From NCBI GenBank assembly GCA_036488085.1, contig DASXHZ010000004.1, positions 38,495 through 102,494 of the forward strand: a stretch of 64,000 bases of DNA, given 5' to 3'. Position 1 is the stretch's first letter. Each line of letters opens with the position of its first letter. A program made the position numbers and the translations under genes. The notes beneath the pieces are model-generated. The model worked only from the letters and a program-made list of their open reading frames with translations. It searched no databases and was not told the DNA's origin. Shown here piece by piece: positions 52,575-61,565 of this stretch. The stretch is from DASXHZ01 sp036488085 (GTDB lineage: Bacteria; Acidobacteriota; Thermoanaerobaculia; Gp7-AA8).

Positions 52575-54217
52575 GATCGATCTATCTGCCGTATACGCTG
52601 AAGTTGCAATCACGCGCGGTGGTCACCGGAATCGGCGGTGATCCAAACAGCGCCGTGACCCTGCACTACATACCCGGCTCGTCAATTCGGGGTGCCTTCG
52701 CCGCGCGTGCAAACGCCAGTATCGACGGCGCCCAACTGATCGAAACGCTCATCCTCTCGGACCACGTGCGATATCTCAACGCATATCCGGTCGTAGGAAC
52801 GACGCGTAGCTTTCCCATCCCTGTGAGCTGGCGTTCCGAAAAGTATGACCGAGCTGCCGTTCACGATCTTGCAGCGGTTCGCCGCTCGGATCCCGAAAGA
52901 CCGGCGGTCGCACTCGGCGGCGGGCCCGCGGAGTTCGTTTCGCTCGGCGATGCACTGCCGCGAACCGTCAATGTCTCAACGTCGGCGCAGGTCCACCAGC
53001 AGCGAGACCGCGTGCGAGGGCGTGCATGGAGAACCGAGGACGACGAGGGCCTTGGCGCCGTCTTCGTCTATGAGTCGATCGACGCCGGCCAAATGTTTGG
53101 CGGCGTCATTCAAGTCCGCGACGAAGCAGCGGTCGCTGCATTGCGGGAGTTGCTCCCTGCTGAGTCGATCGTACGCGTCGGCCGCTCACGCCTTTCGGGC
53201 TACGGGGGCGAAGCGATTCTCAAATGGGGCAAGCCGCGCGGCCGTGAGGTCGAGGACCCCTCCGTCGTCATCCGAGCCGGCGATCGTTTCCGCGCCGTGC
53301 TCACCTCCTCTTACATCGGACGGAACGAAGAAACCGGGCAGGTCGATCCGGAGGCACTGATGACGGAGCTCGCCGCACGGTGCGGTGATTTCGCGAGAAT
53401 TGCGGGTGTCCATTGGACTTTCGACCGTGTCGCCGCCTTCGACCGGACCTGGCAACTCCGATTGCCCGAGGTCCCCGTCGCGCGTGCGGGAAGCGTCGTC
53501 GTCCTGGAAGCGCTGAAGGATATCGATGAAGATCTCCTCGCGTCTTTGGAAGACCAGGGGCTCGGCGAACGCCGCAATGAAGGGTTCGGGCGCTTGCTCG
53601 TCCTTCCGCCTGCCGTCCCGAACGTAAACGTGGCCGCTCCCGAAGACGTGCGGCTGCCGGCGTTCCGGGCCGAGCGGTATGAGAGTCTGACGGTGTCGAA
53701 AGAGGCGGTGGCGCTGCTCGGTACGATGGGAGACCACATCCTTGCCGAACACGCCCATCGCTCGATCGAGATGGCCGCCGCGCAAATCCGAGTGACGAAC
53801 ATCCCGCCGAGAAGCCTTCTCGGGCGCCTCCTCGTTCCTCTCACGCGTGATCCTCGAACCGCACTCGACACCCTGACGACGTGGCTGCATGACGGCGACG
53901 AACACGCGCTGAAGGAGAAGGCGCGCAAACGTCTCGATCAGTGCCGCGTCACTGTCTCCCATCAAACGATGAACCTGCGCGACGCGCTCCGGTCGCTCGC
54001 ATCCGGAGATGCGACCGAGTTTGAGACCTTGATCGGGGCCGGCGAGGTCATTCGTCGCGGGTGCCTTGTCGACGAAAAGGCGGCGCGGCGCTGGTTCCAC
54101 GACCACCTTCCCGAGCTTCGCAGGCAGCTCATCGTTCGACTGCTCGCCTCGATGCAGAAGGAGAGCGTGCTGCGCGAGCGGGGCAGAAAACCACCAGCCC
54201 AGGAGGTGGCTCGATGA
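52571..54217 (+). CDS. csx10: Csx10 (Cas5-like RAMP) with a helical Cas11-like C-terminus
   Basis: 548 residues. The N-terminal RAMP half has LHYIPGSSIRGAFAARA (31-47) and the G-loop GLGERRNEGFGRLLVLP near 330-346, matching Csx10, the type III-D Cas5-like protein. From about 390 to 548 the chain is all helical and Arg/Leu rich (HRSIEMAAAQIRV, PPRSLLGRLLVPLTRD, MNLRDALRSLASGD, ELRRQLIVRLLASM), as expected for a fused small subunit (Cas11). It probably caps the crRNA 5' handle and forms the minor filament. It overlaps both neighbours by 4 bases. Confidence 0.8.
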   Translation: MRSIYLPYTLKLQSRAVVTGIGGDPNSAVTLHYIPGSSIRGAFAARANASIDGAQLIETLILSDHVRYLNAYPVVGTTRSFPIPVSWRSEKYDRAAVHDLAAVRRSDPERPAVALGGGPAEFVSLGDALPRTVNVSTSAQVHQQRDRVRGRAWRTEDDEGLGAVFVYESIDAGQMFGGVIQVRDEAAVAALRELLPAESIVRVGRSRLSGYGGEAILKWGKPRGREVEDPSVVIRAGDRFRAVLTSSYIGRNEETGQVDPEALMTELAARCGDFARIAGVHWTFDRVAAFDRTWQLRLPEVPVARAGSVVVLEALKDIDEDLLASLEDQGLGERRNEGFGRLLVLPPAVPNVNVAAPEDVRLPAFRAERYESLTVSKEAVALLGTMGDHILAEHAHRSIEMAAAQIRVTNIPPRSLLGRLLVPLTRDPRTALDTLTTWLHDGDEHALKEKARKRLDQCRVTVSHQTMNLRDALRSLASGDATEFETLIGAGEVIRRGCLVDEKAARRWFHDHLPELRRQLIVRLLASMQKESVLRERGRKPPAQEVAR

Positions 54218-55635
54218 GCCTCTCCGATCCATTCCTCGTCAGGCGTCTTTCCGCGCGGCTGGTCTTTCGCGGCACCCTCCGACTCGAGACCGCCGCGCAT
54301 TTCGGAGGCAACGAAGAGGGAGCCGCCGACATGATGCTTCTGCGGGACCGGGTGGCCGGTGCGCCGCTGCTTCCCGGCACATCCATCGCCGGCGCGTTGC
54401 GCGGCCACCTCGCGGACAGGCTCGCCGGCTACGGCCGCCCGGAGAGTGCCGCGATTGCCTCGCTGTTCGGCGTACAGCGCGAGGAGCGCGAGCGTGGGGG
54501 ACCGCAGAGCGCCGCGATCGTATTTGACTGCCTCGGCGCGCTTCCCAATGCCCGCGGCACAGAGATCCGCGACGGCGTCTCCATCGATCCCGACGGGATC
54601 GCGACCGAACACTTCAAATATGACATCGAAGTTCTACCCGCCGGGACGACCTTCCCGCTGCGCATCGATCTGCTCGTGCCCGACGAACCCACTTCAGCCG
54701 CATTGCGACGCGTCTTCACGATTCCCCCGAGCGCCGCTCTCGAAACCGTCCTTGCGACGCTGCTCTCAGCTTCACTGGAAGGATTCTCCGGAGACATCTC
54801 CCTCGGAGCGAAGCGGTCGCGAGGTCTCGGCAAGTTGAGTCTTCAGAATGTCTCCGTTCAGCGCTTCGGCCTCGGCAGTCGTGAGGGGTGGCTCGCGTGG
54901 CTCCTCTCCGATCACGAGAGCCCAGCCGGCGGCGAGCCGCTCCCGTGGCCGGTTGGGGATACCTCACGCGTCCTGGATGACCGGCAACGCGTCGTCTTCC
55001 AGGCTTCATTGGGACTCGATGGGGGAATTCTGATCGGGAGCCCATCAACGACTCCCGATGGCGTCGACAGCGCACACCTGCAGTCGGCGGGAGGGTCCAT
55101 CATCTCCGGGACCAGCGTTGCCGGTGCCTTGCGAAACCGCGCCCTCCGCATCGCGCGCCTCGTTCACGGAAACGAGGGCGATCGATGGATCGATGCGCTC
55201 TTCGGCCCGAAGGAGACGAGAAACCTCGTCGCCTCGCGCGTGCGCGTCTCGGAGTCTCATGTTTCGGGAGGGACGCGTCTGCGGCCGGTGCGTATCCAGA
55301 TCGACCGTTTCACCCAGGGCGTCGTCGATAGGGCGCTCTTCGATGAAGAACCGCAGTTCGGCGGAACGACGGACATACGCCTCGAGCTGCGCAACCCGCA
55401 ACCTGGGGAAGTGGGCCTTCTCTTGCTCGTTCTGAAGGACCTCCTCACCGGCGATCTCCCGCTCGGCGGCACAACTTCCGTCGGCCGGGGCGTCGTCCGC
55501 GGGAGCGCAACGATCAAGATCGCTGGAGAAACGTTGTCGATTCATCCACAGGAGACGACTGCTCAGGCCGCGGGGGAGCTCAATGGATGGGTCGATCAAT
55601 TCACGCATGCGACGGTTCCCGGGAGGACTGCATGA
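54214..55635 (+). CDS. tandem double-Cas7 protein (Cas7-2x-like)
   Basis: 473 residues consisting of two Csm3-like RAMP domains. Domain 1 has GAADMMLLRDRVAGAPLLPG followed by TSIAGALRG (37-64), then DGVSIDPDGIATEHFKYDIE and the G-loop LGAKRSRGLGKLSL. Domain 2 has SAGGSIISGTSVAGALRN near 291-308, IQIDRFTQGVVDRALFDEE, and GGTTSVGRGVVRG. Each domain keeps an acidic residue at the place of the catalytic Asp of Csm3 (ADMML and VDSAH), so the protein may cut target RNA at two sites. ATG 54214 was chosen because it overlaps the csx10 stop. Confidence 0.85.
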   Translation: MSLSDPFLVRRLSARLVFRGTLRLETAAHFGGNEEGAADMMLLRDRVAGAPLLPGTSIAGALRGHLADRLAGYGRPESAAIASLFGVQREERERGGPQSAAIVFDCLGALPNARGTEIRDGVSIDPDGIATEHFKYDIEVLPAGTTFPLRIDLLVPDEPTSAALRRVFTIPPSAALETVLATLLSASLEGFSGDISLGAKRSRGLGKLSLQNVSVQRFGLGSREGWLAWLLSDHESPAGGEPLPWPVGDTSRVLDDRQRVVFQASLGLDGGILIGSPSTTPDGVDSAHLQSAGGSIISGTSVAGALRNRALRIARLVHGNEGDRWIDALFGPKETRNLVASRVRVSESHVSGGTRLRPVRIQIDRFTQGVVDRALFDEEPQFGGTTDIRLELRNPQPGEVGLLLLVLKDLLTGDLPLGGTTSVGRGVVRGSATIKIAGETLSIHPQETTAQAAGELNGWVDQFTHATVPGRTA

Positions 55636-56252
55636 GCCTGTTCGGCGGTTCCATCCAATCCCTCGACGAAGATGCGGCTTTCAATGTCATCCGTGACGTG
55701 ATCGGCGAGACGCCTCAGGCGACGACTGCCTATCGCTGGCTGCTCATGCATTGCGACAATGGAGTGGTGTGGGGACGCCGCGAGGAGACTGCTTGGGTGC
55801 TTTCAGGAAGCGCCTTCCCCGAGGTTTCGCCAACGCCGTCTGTTCGGAAGATCCAGCAGCTTCGCCTCTTCGGTTCGCAATCGGAATTGCTCGTGTGGCG
55901 TACGGTGCGCGATCCGGAGCCTCAATTCCGCGGGAGGGTTCTCGCGGACCAGGAGACCGATGCGGATCGCGCTCCTCTATCCGAGAAACTCATTCTCATC
56001 GGCGACCGGCTGCTGGCATCGGCCGGCGGATTCTCACTCATCGGCGATGCCACCGGCTCGCGCCACGCCGTTCCGCTGCTCTGTCGCGCCGACGATTTCA
56101 TCGCTGATGGAAAGCCCCGCTCTCCGCTCCAACTGCGCATCCGCCACTACCTTGCCGAGGTACCGGCGCGCGCAAAAGAAGGCAGCGGCGCGCTTCGCAT
56201 CGCCGCGACGCGGCTGTGCGGAATCGCTCTTCACGGCAAGGAGGTCGAGTAG
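55632..56252 (+). CDS. csx19: Csx19, type III-D associated protein
   Basis: 206 residues, ATG overlapping the previous stop. The sequence pattern WLLMHCDNGVVWGRREE, then WVLSGSAFPEVSPTPSVRKI and QQLRLFGSQSELLVWR agrees with the Csx19 (TIGR03984-type) family that accompanies Csx10 in type III-D loci. The C-terminal half ends LRIAATRLCGIALHGKE. In the structurally studied III-Dv complex Csx19 is a bound accessory subunit; no catalytic motif is seen. Its presence is the main reason to call this locus III-D rather than III-A/B. Confidence 0.8.
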   Translation: MSLFGGSIQSLDEDAAFNVIRDVIGETPQATTAYRWLLMHCDNGVVWGRREETAWVLSGSAFPEVSPTPSVRKIQQLRLFGSQSELLVWRTVRDPEPQFRGRVLADQETDADRAPLSEKLILIGDRLLASAGGFSLIGDATGSRHAVPLLCRADDFIADGKPRSPLQLRIRHYLAEVPARAKEGSGALRIAATRLCGIALHGKEVE

Positions 56253-56254
56253 TC

Positions 56255-58420
56255 ATGTCGCCTCACGTCAATCCGACGAAACCCGAACGCACGTTTTTTG
56301 CGGCCTATAACTTCATTCCGCTCCCCGACAAGGTGCTCTCCGTCTCGGAGGACACGGCATTCGACTGCGATGCCGGCGGCTCGAAGAAAAAGGTCTGGGA
56401 GGTTCACGACCGTTTTCTGCACGGGACGCTCAGCGGCTGGATCGATCTCGACATCAAGACTGAAACGCCGTTGTACATTCGTTGCGGCGTGGCTCCCGAG
56501 CATGCTGCCGATCCCGAGCCGAGGAGCAATCCCCACCGGCAGGAGTTCTTTCACCACGGGGAGCCACCAGCGGGAGACCCGCTGCCGGTCATCCCCGGCA
56601 GCTCGTTGCGCGGAATGGTCCGCGGTCTCGTGGAGATCGCCAGCTTCGGGAAAGTGCAGTGGTTCAGCGGCGCCGGCGAGCCGAAGAGACTCGCTTACCG
56701 CGGGGTCGCCGATTCCTCGTCGATGGGGAAGGAGTATAGGGCTCAACTGAACAGGGCGAGTCTGCGCGGCGGATACCTTCACATCAGTGGCGATCAGTGG
56801 TCGATTCGGCCCGCAACGACAATCAACAATGCGTCGTTCGTTCGCGTCCGGTACACGGATGTGCCGCAAGTTCTCAAGGGCACGCACCAATGCCGATCCG
56901 TGTTCGTGAAGGCGCCACACGGATCGGGTGATCACGCATTCCCAGTAGCGGAGGCCGTCCGTCTCGCCGAAGAAAAGGGATTCGAACCAGCGACACTTGT
57001 GGTCTCGGGAGACATCAAGGGCAAGACCATGCACTGCGCCATCTATGCGGCCCAGCCGGGCGCAGCGGAGCTTCCGATTCCGGATGAGATGCGCCGGACC
57101 TACCTCGATGATCATCGTTCGATCCACAAACGTTCCGTCCCCGGCTCGGCCCCGAGGGAGCTGGGCAATGAGGGTGATCCGCTCTTCTACCTGGTGGGGA
57201 AGAAAGGTGAACTGGTCTATTTCGGCCCGACGCTGATGTTTCGCATGTCCTACGCGCACACGATCGGCGATTTCGTACCGGCGGGTTTGCGCAGGGAAAG
57301 CGACATCGATCTCGCCGAGGCAATCTTCGGCCGGGTCGGCAATGAGGGCGCTATCAAGGGACGCGTCCGGTTCGAGGATGCGAAGGCGACCGCCGCGACG
57401 TTTCTCGACACAGACGGCGGCCGGCGATCGCCCTTGATCCTCGGCGCGCCGAAGCCGACCTCGTTTCAGCTCTATCTCGAGCAGGACCAGCCCGACGACC
57501 CGCTCAAGCTGCGTCATTGGGGGAGCGATCCCAAAAACACCCGGATTCGGGGGTCCAAACGCTATTGGCATCGCCGGAACGCAGGCGAGAATCGCTTTGA
57601 AAAACAATTAATGCCGGCGAGCAAGCAACACACGATCATCCGGCCTGTTGATGCATCCTCCCACTTTGCCGGCCGAATCCAATTCGACAACCTTCTGCCG
57701 GTCGAGCTGGGGGCGCTGCTGTTCGTCCTCGAGCTCCCGGAAACGATGCGGCATCAGCTCGGCATGGCGAAAGCACGCGGGCTCGGCAGCGTCGAAATTC
57801 GTCCAGCGCTCACCCTGATCGACAGGGACGGCCGGTATCGGAAGATGTTCGGCGGTGATGGGGCGATCCACGAGGCCGTCATCGGCGCGGATGAAGCGGG
57901 GAAGCTCGCCAAAGACGCACGGAAACAATTTGTGCGTTGCATCACGGCGTTTGTGGGCTTACCACGAGTGGAGGACATCGATCTCTGGCAGCTTCCGCGG
58001 CTCGCCGCCCTCGGCGTAATGCTTCGATGGGAAGGTGCGCCGCTCGAGAACATCACCTCGCCCAAGCTCGGCGATTCACTCTGGCGCCAACGCGCCGTGT
58101 TGCCGACCCCTTACGCGGTTGCCGGCGTCGAGCCACCTCGTGAGATCGGACCGGTGGACATCAAGACCGGAGCCACGATCGAAGTGCGGCTCCGAAGCGA
58201 CACGACGCGCAAGGGTGGTCCAAAATTCGACATCATAGGGACCGGCCGCGTTGGCGTTCTTCACTCTCGGAGCGACCCTCTTCCGGAGAACGTCAAGCCT
58301 GGAGACTCGCTGCTGCTCGTCGTCCGCGCCGACGACACGATGCCGCAACTCGCCTGGATCGATCCGGAAGCCCCCCCTGCTCCTCCACCGAAAACAAGGC
58401 CGCCGAACCGGGGGCGGTGA
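56255..58420 (+). CDS. large Cas7-like RAMP protein (TIGR03986-like, Cas7-insertion type)
   Basis: 721 residues, ATG 56255 three bases after the csx19 stop. The RAMP loop is PVIPGSSLRGMVRGLVEIAS near 109-128. A G-loop-like GMAKARGLGSVEIRP is near 502. Between them lies an insertion of roughly 350 residues, as in the Cas7-insertion subunit of III-Dv complexes. The last 80 residues form a small beta-barrel (IEVRLRSDTTRKGGPKFDII) and a Pro-rich tail. It is probably the terminal backbone subunit at the crRNA 3' end. Confidence 0.8.
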   Translation: MSPHVNPTKPERTFFAAYNFIPLPDKVLSVSEDTAFDCDAGGSKKKVWEVHDRFLHGTLSGWIDLDIKTETPLYIRCGVAPEHAADPEPRSNPHRQEFFHHGEPPAGDPLPVIPGSSLRGMVRGLVEIASFGKVQWFSGAGEPKRLAYRGVADSSSMGKEYRAQLNRASLRGGYLHISGDQWSIRPATTINNASFVRVRYTDVPQVLKGTHQCRSVFVKAPHGSGDHAFPVAEAVRLAEEKGFEPATLVVSGDIKGKTMHCAIYAAQPGAAELPIPDEMRRTYLDDHRSIHKRSVPGSAPRELGNEGDPLFYLVGKKGELVYFGPTLMFRMSYAHTIGDFVPAGLRRESDIDLAEAIFGRVGNEGAIKGRVRFEDAKATAATFLDTDGGRRSPLILGAPKPTSFQLYLEQDQPDDPLKLRHWGSDPKNTRIRGSKRYWHRRNAGENRFEKQLMPASKQHTIIRPVDASSHFAGRIQFDNLLPVELGALLFVLELPETMRHQLGMAKARGLGSVEIRPALTLIDRDGRYRKMFGGDGAIHEAVIGADEAGKLAKDARKQFVRCITAFVGLPRVEDIDLWQLPRLAALGVMLRWEGAPLENITSPKLGDSLWRQRAVLPTPYAVAGVEPPREIGPVDIKTGATIEVRLRSDTTRKGGPKFDIIGTGRVGVLHSRSDPLPENVKPGDSLLLVVRADDTMPQLAWIDPEAPPAPPPKTRPPNRGR

Positions 58421-58710
58421 TTCGATCGATGATTCTCGATCTCTCTCTGAAGAACGAGGTGCTGTACGCGGGGCTCGATATCGTGACCGAAGGCGGAAAG
58501 CGGAATCTCCGCACTCCGCCGGCGGATGCAATTCCGCGCATTGCGGCAAACCTCGAGAGCATCGAAATCGATGCCGTGGAAGTCGTGCTCACCGGCAGCA
58601 TGGCGATCTGGGCCTATCTCGTCGTCTTTCACGCACTACACGGCCGGACGCGCCGAATCTACTATCAGGATGGAGTGGGCAATCGCCTTCTCGTCGCGGC
58701 GCACGGGTGA
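58417..58710 (+). CDS. csx3: Csx3-family protein, predicted cyclic-oligoadenylate ring nuclease
   Basis: 97 residues from a GTG that overlaps the previous stop (GTGA); ATG 58429 (MILDLSLKNEVLYAG) is an alternative. The second half, VVLTGSMAIWAYLVVFHALH followed by GRTRRIYYQDGVGNRLLV, has the G-x4-[IL]W-x-Y-x4-H-x2-H pattern of Csx3 (Crn3), in which the His pair and the acidic YxD position lie at the ring-nuclease site. It would degrade the cOA made by Cas10 and so switch off the membrane CARF protein seven genes upstream. Confidence 0.8.
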   Translation: MIRSMILDLSLKNEVLYAGLDIVTEGGKRNLRTPPADAIPRIAANLESIEIDAVEVVLTGSMAIWAYLVVFHALHGRTRRIYYQDGVGNRLLVAAHG

Positions 58711-58789
58711 GACTCCGCCCGTGTCGGTGCCGGGAAGTGGCGAGAAACGCGGCCTTCGACGTCGGGAAAGCGTGTAAGTCTTTGGAATC

Positions 58790-59077
58790 TCATTCTTCCG
58801 GGCCGGAAAGGACCCACGAGCCGTCGTCCGCGGGGTGAGCTTCGCCGATGCCGAAGGCCTCGGGCTGGCATGCGCGGCAGAGACGGTAGAAACGAATGCC
58901 GCCATGGGAGGGGGCGACCTCCCGGCCGAGGACGGTTGCCAGAATACGGACCTCTTCCGCGTCGAGCCGGCACTCGAACACCGACTTCTGAACCCGCCGT
59001 CCATGCCGCAAGAGGATGCGGGCGACGCGGTCGCGTACGTGGTCATTGTCGATGTCGTAAGCGATGACCCATTGCAT
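58790..59077 (-). CDS. cas2: Cas2, copy 1
   Basis: 95 residues, leftward. A ferredoxin-like fold beginning MQWVIAYDIDNDHVRDRVAR (catalytic-type Asp in YDI) and QKSVFECRLDAEEVRIL are standard Cas2 features. Cas2 forms the core of the Cas1-Cas2 integrase, but no cas1 is in the window. It lies at the trailer end of array 1, on the same strand as the predicted crRNA precursor, so read-through could express it. Copy 2 at 61827-62114 differs at only a few residues. Confidence 0.92.
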   Translation of the reverse strand: MQWVIAYDIDNDHVRDRVARILLRHGRRVQKSVFECRLDAEEVRILATVLGREVAPSHGGIRFYRLCRACQPEAFGIGEAHPADDGSWVLSGPEE

Positions 59078-59173
59078 TGCGAGACTCCTCGACGCGGCGC
59101 TGGCCAGCAGAAACGAAGGACCTGTGTCGCGACGTACGGCAAGATCGTGATCCCGCCCTTCGGGAACCCAATC

Positions 59174-60905
59174 GTTTCAAAGCCTCTGTGCCCACGGGCT
59201 GTCGCGACGTCGCTTCGCGTTCGGCGTCGTCTTGTCGAACGTGGCTGGTTTCAAAGGCTCTGCGCCTAAGGGCTGTCGCGACCCGGCAAGAATCCCCAAC
59301 AAACAGTAGTTCCGCGCAAGTTTCAAAGGCTCTGTGCCCAAGGGCTGTCGCGACACCTGATTCACTACTTCCGGGTGGTGTTTCTCAAGTTTCAAAGGCT
59401 CTGTGCCCAAGGGCTGTCGCGACTCAGTCGTCCGGGACCCCGACATTTACGTCGAGGAAGAGATCGTTTCAAAGGCTCTGTGCCCAAGGGCTGTCGCGAC
59501 GAGGTTGGCGTACGGGGAAGAGGCACGTCTGGAAGAAGTTTCAAAGGCTCTGTGCCCAAGGGCTGTCGGCGCGGCGCAGCGTCGCACTCTTCACCATCGG
59601 CGGCTACGAGAAGTTTCAAAGGCTCTGTGCCCAAGGGCTGTCGCGACGCGACGGCAACACCGGCGGAGCATCTAGCATCATTCCGCTGTTTCACAGGCTC
59701 TGTGCCCAAGGGCTGTCGCGACACGACCTCGATCGTTCTACGACGCTCAACACTGTTTCAAAGGCTCTGTGCCCAAGGGCTGTCGCGACATTGCAGGAGT
59801 TTTCTTCCTGTTCGTGGTCGGAAACGGCCGCTTCAAAGGCTCTGTGCCCAAGGGCTGTCGCGACGACGGAGATCGACGAAGCTTGGTTCGGCATCCATGT
59901 GGAGAGTTTCAAAGGCGCTGTGCCCAAGGGCTGTCGCGACTGCCGCTAAGGTCAACGGCAGCATTACCGTTAACGGCATCCCTGTTTCAAAGGCTCTGTG
60001 CCCAAGGGCTGTCGCGACGTATGGGTTGCCAGCTACCATTGGAGGCATTGGGCTTGTTCTGTTCGTTTCAAAGGCTCTGTGCCCAAGGGCTGTCGCGACT
60101 GTGACTATCAGAACAAGGGGTAAATCTCCATGAATCATCGTCCTGTTTCAAAGGCTCTGTGCCCAAGGGCTGGCGCGACCAGCCAGTGCTGGGATGACAC
60201 TTTCGGTGCGCAGGAGTTTCAAAGGCTCTGTGCCCAAGGGCTGTCGCGACCGACCCTCGCAGGGGTTATGGCAACCTGTCTTCTCGCCCGTTTCAAAGGC
60301 TCTGTGCCCAAGGCTGTCGCGACGCCTTTTTGTCGACTTGCCGTTCCTCTATCACAATGTTTCAAAGGCTCTGTGCCCAAGGGCTGTCGCGACTTTCCTG
60401 ACGGTAGCGGAAGCGGACGAAATCAGGGAAAAGTTTCAAAGGCTCTGTGCCCAAGGGCTGTCGCGACATCGCGTTGGTTTTGGCAATGGGCTCCTGTGTT
60501 TACCAAGGTTTCAAAGGCTCTGTGCCCAAGGGCTGTCGCGACGACCACTGGCCTGTGACTCAGGTGGGTGTCGATCAGTGTTTCAAAGGCTCTGTGCCCA
60601 AGGGCTGTCGCGACTTCGGGTGCCCAATCAGGGGCGTGCTGTTGCCGGCAGTTTCAAAGGCTCTGTGCCCAAGGGCTGTCGCGACCGTCAGGTCTCTACG
60701 CGGCGACCGGCGTCGCAGAACTCCGTTTCAAAGGCTCTGTGCCCAAGGGCTGTCGCGACGCCATGTGGTCGATGTTCACCAGGACGGGAATTAAAGTTTC
60801 AAAGGCTCTGTGCCCAAGGGCTGTCGCGACGGCTGAGTCATGATCGAACTCCGTCAAACCTTCCTCGAATGTTTCAAAGGCTCTGTGCCCAAGGGCTGTC
60901 GCGAC
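59174..60905 (-). CRISPR. CRISPR array 1, 24 repeats
   Basis: The 35-bp repeat starts GTTTCAAAGGCTCTG and ends GGGCTGTCGCGAC on the plus strand, with spacers of about 33-45 bases. The inverse ends in TTTGAAAC, the usual 3' end of type I/III repeats, so transcription is leftward. The two leftmost repeats (59174, 59248) carry substitutions, as expected at the trailer; others vary singly (59538 end, 59687, 59829, 59906, 60145, and one 34-bp copy near 60291). The rightmost repeat is 60871-60905. Confidence 0.97.
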
Positions 60906-61160
60906 CGCGGCATTACGATACCACGTGGAATCAATGACTTACGGTGTCCTCTGTGGGGGACCTCGCGAACCTGGCGATCGGCGCCCTCAAAGTACGTGAA
61001 GAATCGGACCGTAACCCACGCTGGCACAATGATTAGCGGGTCGTTTCCGCTTGCCAATTGCCAAAAATCGCCGTAACTACCTTGTCGCTCAACCATATAC
61101 CGCGGTGGCATGCCAAAATCGCGCGATCCGCCCTCCGATCCCCCACGGTGGGATGCCTTT
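60906..61160 (-). promoter_or_regulatory. leader of array 1
   Basis: About 240 bases directly right of the last repeat are closely similar to 63092-63345, the right flank of array 2. The 50 bases beside the repeat (CGCGGCATTACGATACCACG, then TGGAATCAATGACTTACGG) are identical. Sequence conserved beside undegenerate repeats of two arrays is the hallmark of a leader, agreeing with leftward transcription. An open frame runs through it but is not supported. Confidence 0.75.
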
Positions 61161-61354
61161 GGACTCTCCGGCGGCACGTAGGGCTTCCACCGGCCATGAC
61201 AAGTTCGTGTACTCGCTGCGCCTGTCAGTGACGAACTCGCGTACCTGCGGTCCTGATACCACGATGATAGTGTCGACTCGATCGCGGGTCATCCCATTGT
61301 CCAGCGTGTTGCCGGGGGATCCGACTCTTTCCAGAAATGTATGTCGCCGCAGCC

Positions 61355-61565
61355 ACAGGACGGCATGGCGGCGCCTCGGTCGACCTTGTCCGAACGCGGG
61401 ACGGCGTGGCGGCGGCCCGGACATCGATGTCCGCGGCGCGGGACGGCGTGTCCGAGGTACGGACAGGGATGTCCGAGGCGTGGGACGGCGTGCCGGCGGC
61501 ACGGACATGGATGTCCGAGGCGTGGGACGGCGTGCCGGAAGCGCCGGACATCGTGCCCGCGTCGC
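61355..61565. repeat. 42-bp tandem repeat, four to five units
   Basis: GGGACGGCGTG recurs at 61397, 61439, 61481 and 61523, exactly every 42 bases, with a degenerate copy near 61357. Most units contain GACATGGATGTC or CGGACATCGATGTCCG, perfect or near-perfect palindromes. Period 42 keeps all frames open (14-residue repeats), but none has a start context or homologue. It lies between the array 1 leader and the second cas2. Confidence 0.8.

Noticed and set aside
58711..58789. Possible cas1 or cas6 fragment between csx3 and cas2
   Set aside because: Only 79 bases, no frame with Cas1 or Cas6 features; none found anywhere else in the window.
59077..60937. Long plus-strand open frames with repeated SKALCPRAVAT-like blocks
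   Set aside because: They are translations of the CRISPR repeats themselves; spacers supply the varying parts.
60854..61177. Leftward frame through the array 1 leader (GNDPLIIVPAWVTVRF region), also present beside array 2
   Set aside because: Differences between the two copies are mostly amino-acid changing and the frame runs into the repeats, so the conservation is better explained by leader function.
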